Assembly (NCBI GenBank): GCA_031288635.1
Contig: JAITQZ010000003.1
Location: forward strand, 1-18,428
Direction: 5' to 3'
Length of the DNA stretch: 18,428 nt
Origin: Candidatus Peribacteria bacterium
Lineage (GTDB): Bacteria; Patescibacteria; JAEDAM01; Absconditabacterales; Absconditicoccaceae
Part shown: positions 8,501 to 17,633 of the stretch, piece after piece
How the letters are laid out: the number at the start of each line of letters is the position of its first letter
Position numbering within the stretch: position 1 is the first letter of the stretch
The notes under the pieces: generated by a model
Database searches by the model: none
Told to the model about the DNA's origin: nothing
What the model saw: the letters and a program-made list of their open reading frames with translations, nothing else
Position numbers and translations under genes: made by a program

Positions 8501-9197
8501 TACGGAGAATAGAAAGGAATTGGTGGAAGATAAAACTACTGTCATCATTTGAAAGTATTTTTAAGTCACTCTTTATCAGAAATTTATTTTGAAATTCATA
8601 AGCGTTAATCCAATCTTCAAAAATACCATTATTGTTAGTAATTTTATTTCGTCTCTCATACACATCTTTTATATTCCCAGCTGTCCTATAATGCTCCTCG
8701 ATTTTAATAATTTCGTTTTTATAAACGATTGTTTCTTTGTCCAAATATGAAGTATAAAGCATTAAATAATCAGCCTTTGTATCATTTTGAAAGTACGTAA
8801 AAAGCTGGCCGCCGTCTTTCTGAATATGTTTCAATTCCTTTTCAAATTCTTTTCCTCGTGTTTTACATTCTATCATCAGAAAAGCTTCTCCTTCTTTCTT
8901 TACGAGAATATCCAATCTCCCAGAATGCCCGTGTCCAGAAGGATAAATCTTCTCAAGAATAATATCTTCGGGATGATATCATTTTTCTAAAAGCCTATCT
9001 ATGCATTCTAACACTACTTCATTTTCTTTTTGAGAAAAATTTTGGGTTGTTCAGCTTTCTGATCTGATTTTTGAACCGTAATTGATTTGTTGTTTATCAA
9101 AATCTATAGTTATGGAATAACTCCCATAAGTTTTTATCCAAAGATTTGAAGTGTTTTCTTTTGGCTTAAAGCCTAATATTTGCAGCCGTTGTTTCAT
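5577..9197 (-). CDS. Fused restriction-modification-specificity enzyme (type IIG-like)
   Basis: One 1206-residue polypeptide combines cleavage, N6-adenine methylation and DNA recognition. Nuclease, about 70-200: GRLDILVKK and MIECKTRG supply Asp96, Glu110 and Lys112, a PD-(D/E)xK site resembling the type I HsdR N-terminal domain. Methyltransferase, about 240-800: HsdM-like EAGQFFTPPPI, SAM motif I IDYACGSGHF (422-431) and motif IV NPPY (536-539). Specificity, about 855-1206: two HsdS-like target-recognition domains, each ended by a helical spacer (first LGDVCSF with GDGGSANIHY, second starting near 1037). No helicase/translocase domain is present, so it fits type IIG rather than type I. Twelve TGA codons are read as Gly (first at 9051-9053); the standard code would shatter it into seven or more pieces. 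It is transcribed divergently from the ValRS-like gene. Start ATG 9197 has only a weak upstream GTGAG. Confidence 0.88.
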
Positions 9198-9379
9198 TTA
9201 TTACTCACATATAAATAATACTATTTCTTTTTTGATATGGTTTTCAATGGTATTTTCAAGAGGAATGTCAAAAAACATCCTATCTTTTTTCCTAACTCAT
9301 ACCTTATCTCCGCTTGCATCTTTCCGTCAAATCCCTACACTACAAACATTCAGCTTTATCTTCTCTATTTTCTCGTTCA
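9198..9379. other. Divergent intergenic region
   Basis: This 182-bp gap separates the minus-strand restriction-modification gene from the plus-strand ValRS-like gene and must hold both promoters. It is AT-rich and contains candidate -10 elements (TATTAT on the minus strand near 9215), but I find no pair of boxes with convincing spacing. A plus-strand ORF through here in another frame overlaps the ValRS N-terminus and is not credible. Confidence 0.4.
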
Positions 9380-12199
9380 ATGCTCTCTTTCCCAAAAAAA
9401 TATACAACAAAAGATATCCAACATCTTCAGATGCAATATCATCTGACTCATCCTACTGCTTCATCAGCACTTTCACTTTTCTCTCTCCCTGCGAGCCAAT
9501 CTTTACACCTTGGACATCTCTATGGACTCTATCTGCAGGACTTTATCAGACAGACTAGCACCTCCTCTCATCAACTGCCTCGCACAGGAGCGGTTTTTGA
9601 ACCAAAGGGAATGCTTAGTATGCATCAAGCACAACAATTTTTTGAGAAAAAACATCAGACCTTCCTCCAAATAGGAACAATAAAACTGACTACCTATCTC
9701 AAAGCCCAACAAGGGAAAAAAACCAAAGCCAATCAAAAAATGTTGGCAACTTATGCAGGGATGCCTTTGGAAATGTTTACGTATGATGCAGCTTTCTCCC
9801 ATTTTATATGAGAAAAGTTTTCTCAACTCCGAACAGCAGGAAAATTCACAACGAGGAAAAATATTAGTTATCGGTCTATTGATTTACAATCTAGTATTGC
9901 AGACCAAGACATTCTACGAAAAAAAGAAATAGAAAAAATCTATACGATAAAATATTTTATTGAAACAAAAAGTGATATCTTACCAACGTGGTCAGAAATT
10001 CCTGACCTCATTTTTGGAGATGTTGCTCTACTAGTACACCCTAACGACAAAAGATATAAAAAACTGATTGGGAAAAAAGCTATCATTCCTATCGTCAACA
10101 GAATGATTCCTATCATCGGTGATAAAAACGTCGATATCTCCAAAGGAAATGGAATCAAAAGAGTCAATCCTTGTGCAGATTTTGAAAGTATTGCGTTGGC
10201 GGAGAAATATCATTTACCCCTAGACCACTATATCTTTGATACGACAGGGAATTATACTGAATATGCTGGTCCTTATCAGGGGAAACCAAGAAAAGAATTT
10301 TACGATAATGTCGTGCAATTTCTGGAAGATATTTCTAACCTCTGACAAATTTACACCAAAGAAACACTTATTCCCTATTATCGCCACTCCCAAGAAAGAC
10401 TCTATCCTTTCCTAGTAGAGGAAATTGTAGGAGATATAAGCAAAGAAAAGACAATACTACGGAAACACATAGAGGAGAAAAAAATTCTGGTTCCCCAACC
10501 TACAGAATTGTGAAAACTCTTAGATCAATGTTCTGGCGTCATCAATAGACAAATCCCACGAGGAGTACCAATTCCTCTCATAAAAACAAAAAAAGGAAAT
10601 ATTCCTTTTGACTTGTCTCTCCTAGAAAATGGAAGCTATAACGAAGAACTGCAAAGATATTTTGATTTTAGTTTGCTTTGGTTTGCTCTTCACCAATATC
10701 TTAAACTTACCTTTGATAGCACACAGATGTTGAGGATTTTTCTACAGCAAAAATGACCGTTGATTGATGCATTAACGTTGATAGGGACCTCCCACAAAAA
10801 AGCTGACCAAGGAATCAAAAAACTGCTTACTCTGTTAGAAACTCTAGTAGATGAAGAGAAAGTGCTCCTCCATTTTGAAAAATTGGTCCAAAATTCTCAG
10901 GTGTTACATACACAAGGAGAGCTATTTTTCCTCTCCTTACCCAAGGAAAAAACAGCAATACAGTTTTTCTGAGCAACTTTTGATAGTGATTTTTTAGCGT
11001 GTTGGTATCCTATTTTCTTAGCAGAACAAGGGGAAAAGCTGTCTCCTACTGCGTTTTATGAACAGGAAAGACTCCGAAGACTGGCTTATGAGCTCTTGCG
11101 ACAGCAAGCCTTATGTGGGAAGCCCTTTTTCACAGAGCTCCTCCCTTTTGAAAGTTTTTTAGATACAAAAAAACAAGAAAGGTTTTCGTATCAAACTCTG
11201 CAGACCAATCAGCTTTTTACACTGTTGGATACCTATGGAATTTCTCCAATGAGGCTTTCTCTCTTGATACAAAAAAACTTTTCTCTGGAAACCATATGTC
11301 TCTACGATGGACTTCTCAAACAAATTTGGAATGGTGTCAGATATGTATGGAGTCAAACAGAAGATACTTGGACGCTGGAAAAAGCGACTGCAGAATTTGA
11401 TAAAAACGCTGATGCATTAGATTCCTGGATTATAGGAGAATTTCTTCCTGTCCGAAGAAGATATACTACATTGACGACTCCTGAGGAGGTAATAAGTTTT
11501 TTCCCATATCTCCAACAATTTATCCAAAAAAAACTTTTGGCTCGGTATCTGGAAGTGAAGAAGGTACAACCCGAAGGAACAATGCAAGCCACAATGACAA
11601 TTCTCTTTTCCGCAATTTTTCAGATACTCCATCCTTTCCTACCAGAGTATGTGGAGGCATTATTAGCAGTCTCTGGATATCAGTGGGAGCCGCTCATCCG
11701 TTTCCCTGCACTCAAAAAAACTGCTCTGGATATTGAAATAATGTTTGACCTCTTTGAAATGATTTATACTTTCAAATTACGTCTACATATCAAAAAACAT
11801 CAAAAGATTGCACTATTTCTAAAAGCAGACCCAAATTTTTTAGCACTCTTCAACCCACGAAAACCTGTCATCCAGATTCTCTTCAACGTCGAACAAATTA
11901 GCAGCATCAGACTACACGAAACCAATCCTATTGGCTATGAGGTGGGAGAACTACAGTCTATGATTGTAGGGATTAAAGTTCAATCCCCAGCAGCATCTCC
12001 TAAAAAACCTACGCTTGATGACCTCCAACAGGACTACCAAAAGCAATTGGAATACTTTGAGATTTTAAGAAACGAAATCATCAATCTTTCCCCTCTAGGA
12101 GCGAGTCCACTTTTGGAAAACAAAAAGGAAGAGAGAGAGATAATAAAGCTTCGCATTGAAAAACTAGAGTTAGCTATCCAAAAGCTCAAAATGAAATAA
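9380..12199 (+). CDS. valS: Valyl-tRNA synthetase-like protein with eroded active-site motifs
   Basis: A class Ia (Ile/Leu/Val) synthetase of 939 residues, near normal ValRS length. The N-terminus FPKKYTTKDIQ matches the ValRS opening, HLGH (43-46) is the HIGH motif, and the CP1 editing domain aligns well (GDVALLVHPNDKRYKKLIG, IIPIVNRMIPIIGDKNVD, HYIFDTTGNYTEYAG). INRQIPRGVPIP matches the RQ-WWGH-IP region, and the anticodon-binding domain (IWNGVRYVW, LHPFLPEYVEALL) and C-terminal coiled coil follow. However PPPNVTG is replaced by LPASQS, the GTDHAG motif is absent, TTRPET has become SEIPDL, PAHDPND has become PCADFES, and KMSKS is replaced by about ERFSYQT. Five TGA codons (144, 322, 378, 459, 531) are read as Gly. 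It may be a highly diverged sole ValRS or a paralogue that no longer aminoacylates. A TTG start at 9314 is possible but lacks family support. Stop TAA. Confidence 0.82.
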
Positions 12200-12223
12200 G
12201 CTCTTGTACGCTCTCCATTACAG

Positions 12224-12254
12224 AAAAAAGCCTTCCCTCACAGGAAGACTTTTT
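12224..12254. terminator. Bidirectional terminator between convergent genes
   Basis: AAAAAGCCTTCC (12225-12236) pairs with GGAAGACTTTTT (12243-12254) around loop CTCACA, 11 of 12 pairs with one C-A mismatch. T runs follow on both strands. It sits between the 3' ends of the ValRS-like and DsbA-like genes and can serve both. Confidence 0.8.
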
Positions 12255-12280
12255 ACTTATGTTAGAGTTTTTGTTGGCTC

Positions 12281-13135
12281 CTAAGCATTGAGTAATGTAT
12301 TGATGGCACTTTCAAACTCTGAGGCAGGATAAGCTCCTTCAATCAATTTGTATGCTCCATTCGCATTATTGATAATAACACTGGTTGGAGTACCGGTAAT
12401 CCCAAAGCTTTGTCCTTCTGCCATTTGCGTATCTACCAGTTCTTTGAACGTACCATTACTTACACAAGACCTAATACTCTCAGCATTTCCTCCTAGCTCC
12501 GTAGCGATAGTATAGAGGTTTTCTTTTCCAGCGTTATTTGCATATACTGCATCAACGAATTCATAGTACTTATCAGGATTTTCACTTCCGAAACATTCAA
12601 TAATCTGAGCCTCTTCTACAGATCCAAGTACCGGCATATTTTTATAGATAAGATTTACATTTGGATAAGAGTCCATAATGGTCTGTACTGTCTTTTCCTG
12701 ACCAATTTGTCTTTTACAGTAACCACAATTTACGTCAGCAAACTCGAGAATAGTAATGGCAGCGTTTTCATCTCCTTTAACTCTTCCGTTAGCTTTTAAG
12801 CTAGCAATATTTGTCTGCTCTAATACTTCTGGTGCTGTAGGAATAGTAGGTTCTGCTGTTTCTGCAGGCTGATTTCCCACTTGAGATGCAAATGAAGAAA
12901 TCTGCTGAGCCTGAGTCTCTTTCACATAGTTTACAAATCCCGTAGATTGATAAAATTCGTTCATCGCTGTAAAGTTTTCTTTTCCTCCTCCTCTAATTAC
13001 TTCTAAGTGGTAATTTTGATAAGCGTAATAAAAGGCAAATGCAGAGAGAATAATGTTTACTACTAATAAGATAGCCATCCCAATTTTTCCTCCACAGTGT
13101 CCTGCACAAGTATGCGTTGATTCTTTTGTCATCAT
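12281..13135 (-). CDS. DsbA-family thiol:disulfide oxidoreductase, membrane-anchored
   Basis: Catalyses disulfide formation or exchange in exported proteins. The 284 residues contain a short cytoplasmic N-terminus with a Cys/His cluster (THTCAGHCGG, Cys10 and Cys14), one membrane anchor at about 19-40, a linker, and a thioredoxin-fold domain with active site CGYC (137-140) and cis-Pro loop GTPTSV. A second Cys pair (ECFG and SCVSNG) could form a structural disulfide. Two ATGs at 13135 and 13132 are equivalent starts; the in-frame TTG at 13171 would add an unlikely hydrophobic leader. Stop TAG, no TGA codons. It lies 46 nt after the 150-residue gene, whose membrane-proximal GG-x-EN-aromatic module it shares. 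No DsbB or VKOR redox partner is visible in the window. Confidence 0.9.
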   Translation of the reverse strand: MMTKESTHTCAGHCGGKIGMAILLVVNIILSAFAFYYAYQNYHLEVIRGGGKENFTAMNEFYQSTGFVNYVKETQAQQISSFASQVGNQPAETAEPTIPTAPEVLEQTNIASLKANGRVKGDENAAITILEFADVNCGYCKRQIGQEKTVQTIMDSYPNVNLIYKNMPVLGSVEEAQIIECFGSENPDKYYEFVDAVYANNAGKENLYTIATELGGNAESIRSCVSNGTFKELVDTQMAEGQSFGITGTPTSVIINNANGAYKLIEGAYPASEFESAINTLLNA

Positions 13136-13181
13136 CGAAAACAAAAATAATAAAATAAAAAGGTATATCAAATATTTGATA

Positions 13182-13634
13182 TTATTGAATAGGTTGATTT
13201 TGCGTTACTGATTGATGGATATTGTCAATCACTCTATAAATCTCTGCGGTCATTAAACTCTGATATTCAGGGGTAGCATAAACATTTTTTCGACTTTCGT
13301 AGTTTTCTTCTCCTCCACTATTAAGGATTTGGAAGTGTTGTTGACTTTTGATAGCAGAAAGTGCTATACACAAAAGAACAAAATTTGCAATCGTCAAGAG
13401 AATAAAAAAAACTTTAAAAACAGCTTTCCATCCTTTTTTTTCGTGTCCATTACAGCACCCAGCCATAGGAGCTGCAACAGCAGAAGCAGTGGAAAGAGAC
13501 TTGGTTTCTACAACAACTCTCGGTTTCGTCGTCTTGGTCACTACGAGAGATTTTACTGCTTTAGTAGCAGGTTTTGTTGTTTTTTTCGCAGGAGCTAAGG
13601 GTTTAGCAGAGGTTGTTTTTTTTGTTATTGCCAT
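13182..13634 (-). CDS. Single-pass membrane protein sharing the DsbA stalk module, 150 aa
   Basis: No named family. Residues 1-55 are a Lys/Ala/Thr/Pro-rich basic tail (MAITKKTTSAKPLAPAKK) reminiscent of disordered nucleic-acid-binding or ribosome-facing tails. Next come CCNGHEKK (60-67), one membrane helix at about 71-94, and an outside segment with FQILNSGGEENYESRKNVY. The Cys/His motif, the helix and the Gly-Gly-x-Glu-Asn-aromatic motif occur in the same order in the DsbA-like protein encoded immediately downstream, so the two probably share a duplicated anchoring module; here the thioredoxin domain is missing. ATG 13634 is chosen because the upstream in-frame part up to 13739 lacks this family-like pattern. 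No TGA codons; stop TAA. A partner or substrate of the DsbA protein is a reasonable guess but unproven. Confidence 0.7.
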   Translation of the reverse strand: MAITKKTTSAKPLAPAKKTTKPATKAVKSLVVTKTTKPRVVVETKSLSTASAVAAPMAGCCNGHEKKGWKAVFKVFFILLTIANFVLLCIALSAIKSQQHFQILNSGGEENYESRKNVYATPEYQSLMTAEIYRVIDNIHQSVTQNQPIQ

Positions 13635-13783
13635 ATCCGTTGGTAAAGAAATAAAATACATTTTTCTTTTAATAGGAATTTCGGTAAATAAAACAAGAGT
13701 TAATTGTCCAAAAGCCCCAAAAACTTTTGCCGTAAACAAATTTGTAATAATTTTTTCTTGACTTTAAAAGATTATTAAACAAT

Positions 13784-15352
13784 CTATACTCCTTCGTTTA
13801 CGGTAGGAATACGGAATTGAATTCTGGATTTTATTGTAGGAATAGTTGCATACCACAGCGGAGCTACAGAGATTTTTATACTTCCTACTTCGGGATAAGT
13901 AGAGAGAATAGAAGCTCTCGCTTCTTCAATTCATTTTCCCGAAATCGTATCTTTGATTTGTGGTAAAATTTTATTACTATCTTGCGAAAAATCATATCCT
14001 TGGATAACGGTAATTTGGGTAGGAATAATAAACGTTTGTCCATCTTTTCTAAGTTCTCCTTGTTCAAAAGAAGAGGTATCTTTGATAAATCCAATACTAT
14101 TTTGGTCAATACTGAGTACTTGGATTTTTTCTGAAGGACGTTCTTTGATATAGGTACGAAACGCTCTGATAAGGTCTTTTCGATAGACATAGTGATAGAA
14201 ATAACTTACATAGGCAGTCCCCTTGATAGTAGGAGTCTCTGCACCTCCACTTTGGTCAACCGTAATGGAATTGAATTGGGTACGCGTGATACTTTCAAAC
14301 GGCAGAAGAACTCCATCTCCTATAGCGAAATTTTGTCCCACAACATTCATTTTTTGTTTATAGATTTGCTCCATCAGCTTTCCAGTCAACGTGGCAACAT
14401 CTTTGTCTGTTACAGACCCAAACGACTGCGTCAATCCTCCTTGGAACCATTCCATACTTTCTGCTCGAATTTCTTTGAGATAATAGGATTCATTCAGATT
14501 TTTTATCCACATTTGCGTCTTCATAGGAATATTTCCTCTGACTCCAATAATTTGGTCTTTTTCATCTCTTTCATCAGCTTGTACGGAGATTACCGTCTCG
14601 GAAGGATAGTCAATATCTCCTGTTGCAATAATGAAATCATGCACTGCTCTAAATACGAGTCCATCAGCCGTGACAAATCTGGTCGTCGCCACGAGAGAAT
14701 ACGATTGAGGTTGCCTATTATAGATTTTTATCTGTCCTTTTGAAGGATTGGTAATATGGTTAATATTCGCAGTAGAAATAACTAAATCATACTTATAATC
14801 AATAGTTCCCGTATAATACGGAATCGTTAAATATCTCGAATCAGCTGTCTGCCCACTCTGTTGTGCGGGATAATAACGAAAATTATAAATAATCTGCTCC
14901 AAATCTTCTGCTGGCTGAATGGTAATAGTAGCACTTGGCAGAATGAGCGAGATAATCACCCAAAGAACGATACCAATAAATACCGCTTCAAAAAGAAAAA
15001 TCAGAGCAAAAATATATTTTTTACTTTCATACGTGTGCAAGTGAAATTTCTTGATATTAAAGAGAAAGAGGTAGAGAAGATTTACAGCTTTTTCGATATT
15101 TCTTTCTTTAATCTGCTCTACGAACAATCCTACTTCACGAAAATATGCTCTGTTTTTAGAACTTTTGGTCGTAAAGGTAGCTTCGAGATGTTTTTGTTCT
15201 AAAATCTCTTTGATTTGCTTTCCTCGTCGAGGATTATCAAACAGCGAATGTTCAGGATCAATAAAAATCTCTACCTTTCTGCCATTAGGTACTTTTTCCA
15301 ACGTTTTGAAAATTTTATATAAGCTATCGGTCTTGGCAAAAAAGAATTTCAT
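13784..15352 (-). CDS. Baseplate J-like membrane-anchored surface protein
   Basis: A 522-residue protein with a cytoplasmic N-terminal domain (about 1-110; VEIFIDPEHSLFDNPRRG), one membrane helix at 113-138 and a large extracytoplasmic part. The segment about 200-310 (PSKGQIKIYNRQPQSYSL, VATTRFVTADGLVFRAV, IPMKTQMWIKNL) resembles the region annotated as baseplate J-like in many CPR surface proteins; the name comes from phage tail proteins, but nothing else phage-like is near. One TGA (13931-13933, codon 474) is read as Gly, and the true stop is TAG at 13784, adding 48 residues to the standard-code ORF. It follows the L,D-transpeptidase gene by 65 nt, with its own TTGCAA-16-TACTAT promoter in the gap. 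Likely a cell-surface structural or adhesion protein; the biological role is unknown. Confidence 0.75.
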
Positions 15353-15382
15353 ACAAACACAAAAAGTCTAAATCATTTAACG

Positions 15383-15410
15383 ATAGTAAAAATATGCCCT
15401 TCAATTGCAA
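15383..15410 (-). promoter_or_regulatory. Putative promoter of the baseplate J-like gene
   Basis: On the minus strand TTGCAA (15405-15410), 16 nt, TACTAT (15383-15388). The predicted leader to ATG 15352 is about 24 nt. Confidence 0.45.
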
Positions 15411-15417
15411 TGAATTT

Positions 15418-16338
15418 TTAGTGTTTAGTATATAATTGTTCATCTAAAAGGACCAAGGTGCCATTATCTACAAGGTAGTAGATAATTTCTTGATACAGTC
15501 CTGGGACTCTGACACATCAATGAGAAAGTGGTTTGCCAGTCACTCTTCCCTGATGCAGATAATATCCACCACTGCCTCCTACAATATGCAAAGCATAAGG
15601 CATAGGAACATTATCGTATTTTAGAGAGCGTTTATATGCAAAATGTTGGTCAATCCTGCGAAGCCCTCTCAAGGTACGTCCATTGCTTCCTCCAATAGAA
15701 ATATGAGTAGCTAAAAGAAGTTGACCGTTTTTATATACTGCCAATGCGTGGGTATTTCCACCAATTGCTTTAACTACAATCACATAAGGAAGAGTATTTT
15801 CTATGAGCTGGAGACTATCTTTTCCTGTATAACGAAATCCTTCTTCTTGTAATTGTTCTTCCAAAGAAAGAGGAAAAGCAGATGCTAGACTAGGAACAAT
15901 CAGTGGAAAGGTGAGGGTATCTTCCAAGAGATATTGACTGGTAGCAGTCAGATTTTCTCTTTTGAGAGGATATTTTGTTAGGATGGAGTCTACTTGGGTA
16001 TACCCTAGTAATTCTCCAAGATTTCTTCTTACTCCTCTCATAACGAGGGGGTTATGGTACTCCTTTTCTATTAGCTCGTTCATAGGTCTCTGAATAATGG
16101 TCTCAGGAGTTAAGTCTGCTAAAATTTCTATAAGACTGCTGTTTAGAGAGTCTTTTTGTGGGAGAGCACGAGAAACAAATACAGAAGTTGGTAGAGAAGT
16201 TTCGGAGACTTCCTTTACTTCCTGGGAAAGGGTAAGGGTATCAACCAACGATATTGTCGTCGAATACTCTGGAGATGGGGAATTACAAGCCAACGTTCCT
16301 GCCAAGGGCAGACAGGTAATCAGCGTTTTGAGATGCAT
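15418..16338 (-). CDS. L,D-transpeptidase (YkuD domain)
   Basis: Forms 3-3 cross-links in peptidoglycan, or attaches proteins to it, outside the membrane. The 306-residue product has an N-terminal export signal (MHLKTLITCLPLAGTLAC; a lipoprotein cysteine is possible but Thr at -3 makes the lipobox imperfect). A long linker follows, then a C-terminal YkuD domain: LPYVIVVKAIGGNTHALAVY, THISIGGSNGRT, then YLHQG and SHGCVRV with catalytic Cys275. The Gly of this invariant motif (codon 274, 15517-15519) is encoded by TGA. With the standard code the gene would stop one codon before its nucleophile, so this is the clearest internal proof that TGA means Gly here. A consensus promoter lies upstream. 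Stop TAA at 15418. Neighbours are other envelope genes. Confidence 0.93.
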
Positions 16339-16365
16339 ATTCTACTTACCAACTAAATATCAGAG

Positions 16366-16394
16366 AGTATACGTATATATATATCAAAAGTCAA
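16366..16394 (-). promoter_or_regulatory. Sigma70-type promoter of the L,D-transpeptidase gene
   Basis: On the minus strand TTGACT (16389-16394), a 17-nt spacer and TATACT (16366-16371), close to consensus in both boxes. It lies between the CapA stop (16405) and the transpeptidase ATG (16338), giving a leader of about 20 nt. Confidence 0.7.
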
Positions 16395-16404
16395 GCCTAA
16401 AATA

Positions 16405-17619
16405 TTACAAAGAAAGTATCTCTGATACAACACCAGAAAAAGTCTGTGCATCTAAGGGCTGATGTACTCCATCGGTCGTCGTGCTCATCGTGAGAGTATC
16501 AAACAAAATCCTTGTTCCACGAGGGAAATGTACTATTTTAAGCCCAGCCAGTGTTGCAATATAAGTCGGCACCGTCTTGCGTTTCAAGGTATAATCATAA
16601 ATATAATCAAATCCCGCCTCTGTAGCTTTTTTCCCTCGTCCTTGGTCAAAAATAAAATTTCCCAGAGAATAGAAAATATATTTCCCCTGATAACGCTCAA
16701 TCTCTCCCGGCACATGAGAATGTCCTCCTAAAATCACATCTGCCCCGGCGTCAATCAATTCGTGAGCAAGTGTTTTTTGTCGTTGATTAGGGTGAAGTCT
16801 GTATTCTGCTCCTCGATGGAGCGAGAGCACCTTGACATCACAGTCCAGCTTTTTCATCTCTTCCAAATCAGCCAAAACAAGTTTTTTCTCCAAAGGATTC
16901 CAAGAAATCCTTCCTCATCAAACTCTGATATTCTCTTTTCCTTCGTAAGAATAAGCTTGAAAGCAGACCAACAGACCAGTACAAATTCCATTTTTGCACG
17001 TTTCATTGAAGAGATATTGACCTATTCTACGAGCTTCTTCAGGAGTCGTTCCTGCACCGATATGTCCAATATCTCCTCCAAAATGCAATACCTCTTGAGT
17101 TTCCACCATCCCTTCATAGCCGACATTCACCATATGATTATTTGCTAGAGAAACAAGCAGTGGAAAATCTCACTCTCTACCATTCACTTGATGAGGAGCA
17201 GGCTGACGAAGTTGTTTCAATACTGCAATATTAGCCGAATTTGCTCTAAACGTAAATCCTCCCATTTGAATATCATTATCCTTCGGATGAAACAAGCTTT
17301 CCAGATTGAAAAAAAGCAGACAATTTTCTACGTGGCATCCCGTAAACGCAGAAACAGGATTGTACGTTCCACTGCCGAAAATACGGTCATAACCATCCCT
17401 TTTATTATAGTAGCCAATATTGCGAGAAAGCATAATATCTCCCCCCACTACGAGGTAAGCAGAAGGAAATCCTGTATAATGGTTGGTAAAACGAAGGAAA
17501 GGAGAAGCAACTGAAGGTTCCTGTGGCTTTTTAGGTATTTCTAAAAAAAAGTCTACTACCACAATACAAATAGAGAGAACCAGCAAGAGAAGAGAAAGAG
17601 AAATCAGTTTTTGTTTCAT
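16405..17619 (-). CDS. CapA/PgsA-family metallophosphoesterase-like protein
   Basis: A poly-gamma-glutamate synthesis (PGA_cap) family protein of 404 residues: a calcineurin-like phosphoesterase fold held outside the membrane, tied in characterised species to polyglutamate capsule export or anchoring. One N-terminal membrane helix (about 5-27, LLLLVLSICIVVVDF) precedes the family motifs in order: GGDIMLSRNIG, FFNLESLF, SLANNHMVN, a late GGHSHVPG, and YSLGNFIFDQ. Three TGA codons are read as Gly: 17170-17172, just before the SLANNH motif, and two consecutive ones at 16915-16920 followed by GGA. In the standard code it would be three pieces. It starts 14 nt after the RNHCP stop, so it is almost certainly co-transcribed with that gene. 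No other capsule-synthesis genes (CapB/CapC types) are visible here. Stop TAA. Confidence 0.9.
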
Positions 17620-17633
17620 CAGGCAGCGAAGAA

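Noticed and set aside
5577..9197. Six or seven separate or decayed fragments of a type I R-M system (pseudogene reading).
   Set aside because: All breaks are TGA in one continuous frame with no frameshift or TAA/TAG, and the same happens in eight other genes. Table 25 explains it as one intact gene.
9151..9558. A plus-strand ORF overlapping the ValRS N-terminus.
   Set aside because: It lies across the divergent promoter region and in another frame of the ValRS gene, with no recognisable protein features.
10343..10345. TGA as tryptophan (table 4) instead of glycine.
   Set aside because: The invariant positions hit by TGA (SHGC, PGDR, GDG) are Gly, not Trp, and TGG is used for Trp throughout.
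13784..15352. A prophage or tail-like contractile particle, because of the baseplate J-like domain.
   Set aside because: No other tail, sheath, capsid or integrase genes are near, the protein has a membrane helix, and this domain is common on CPR surface proteins.
15418..16338. The L,D-transpeptidase as a definite lipoprotein.
   Set aside because: The candidate cysteine has Thr at -3, outside the usual lipobox, so an ordinary signal peptide or anchor is equally likely.
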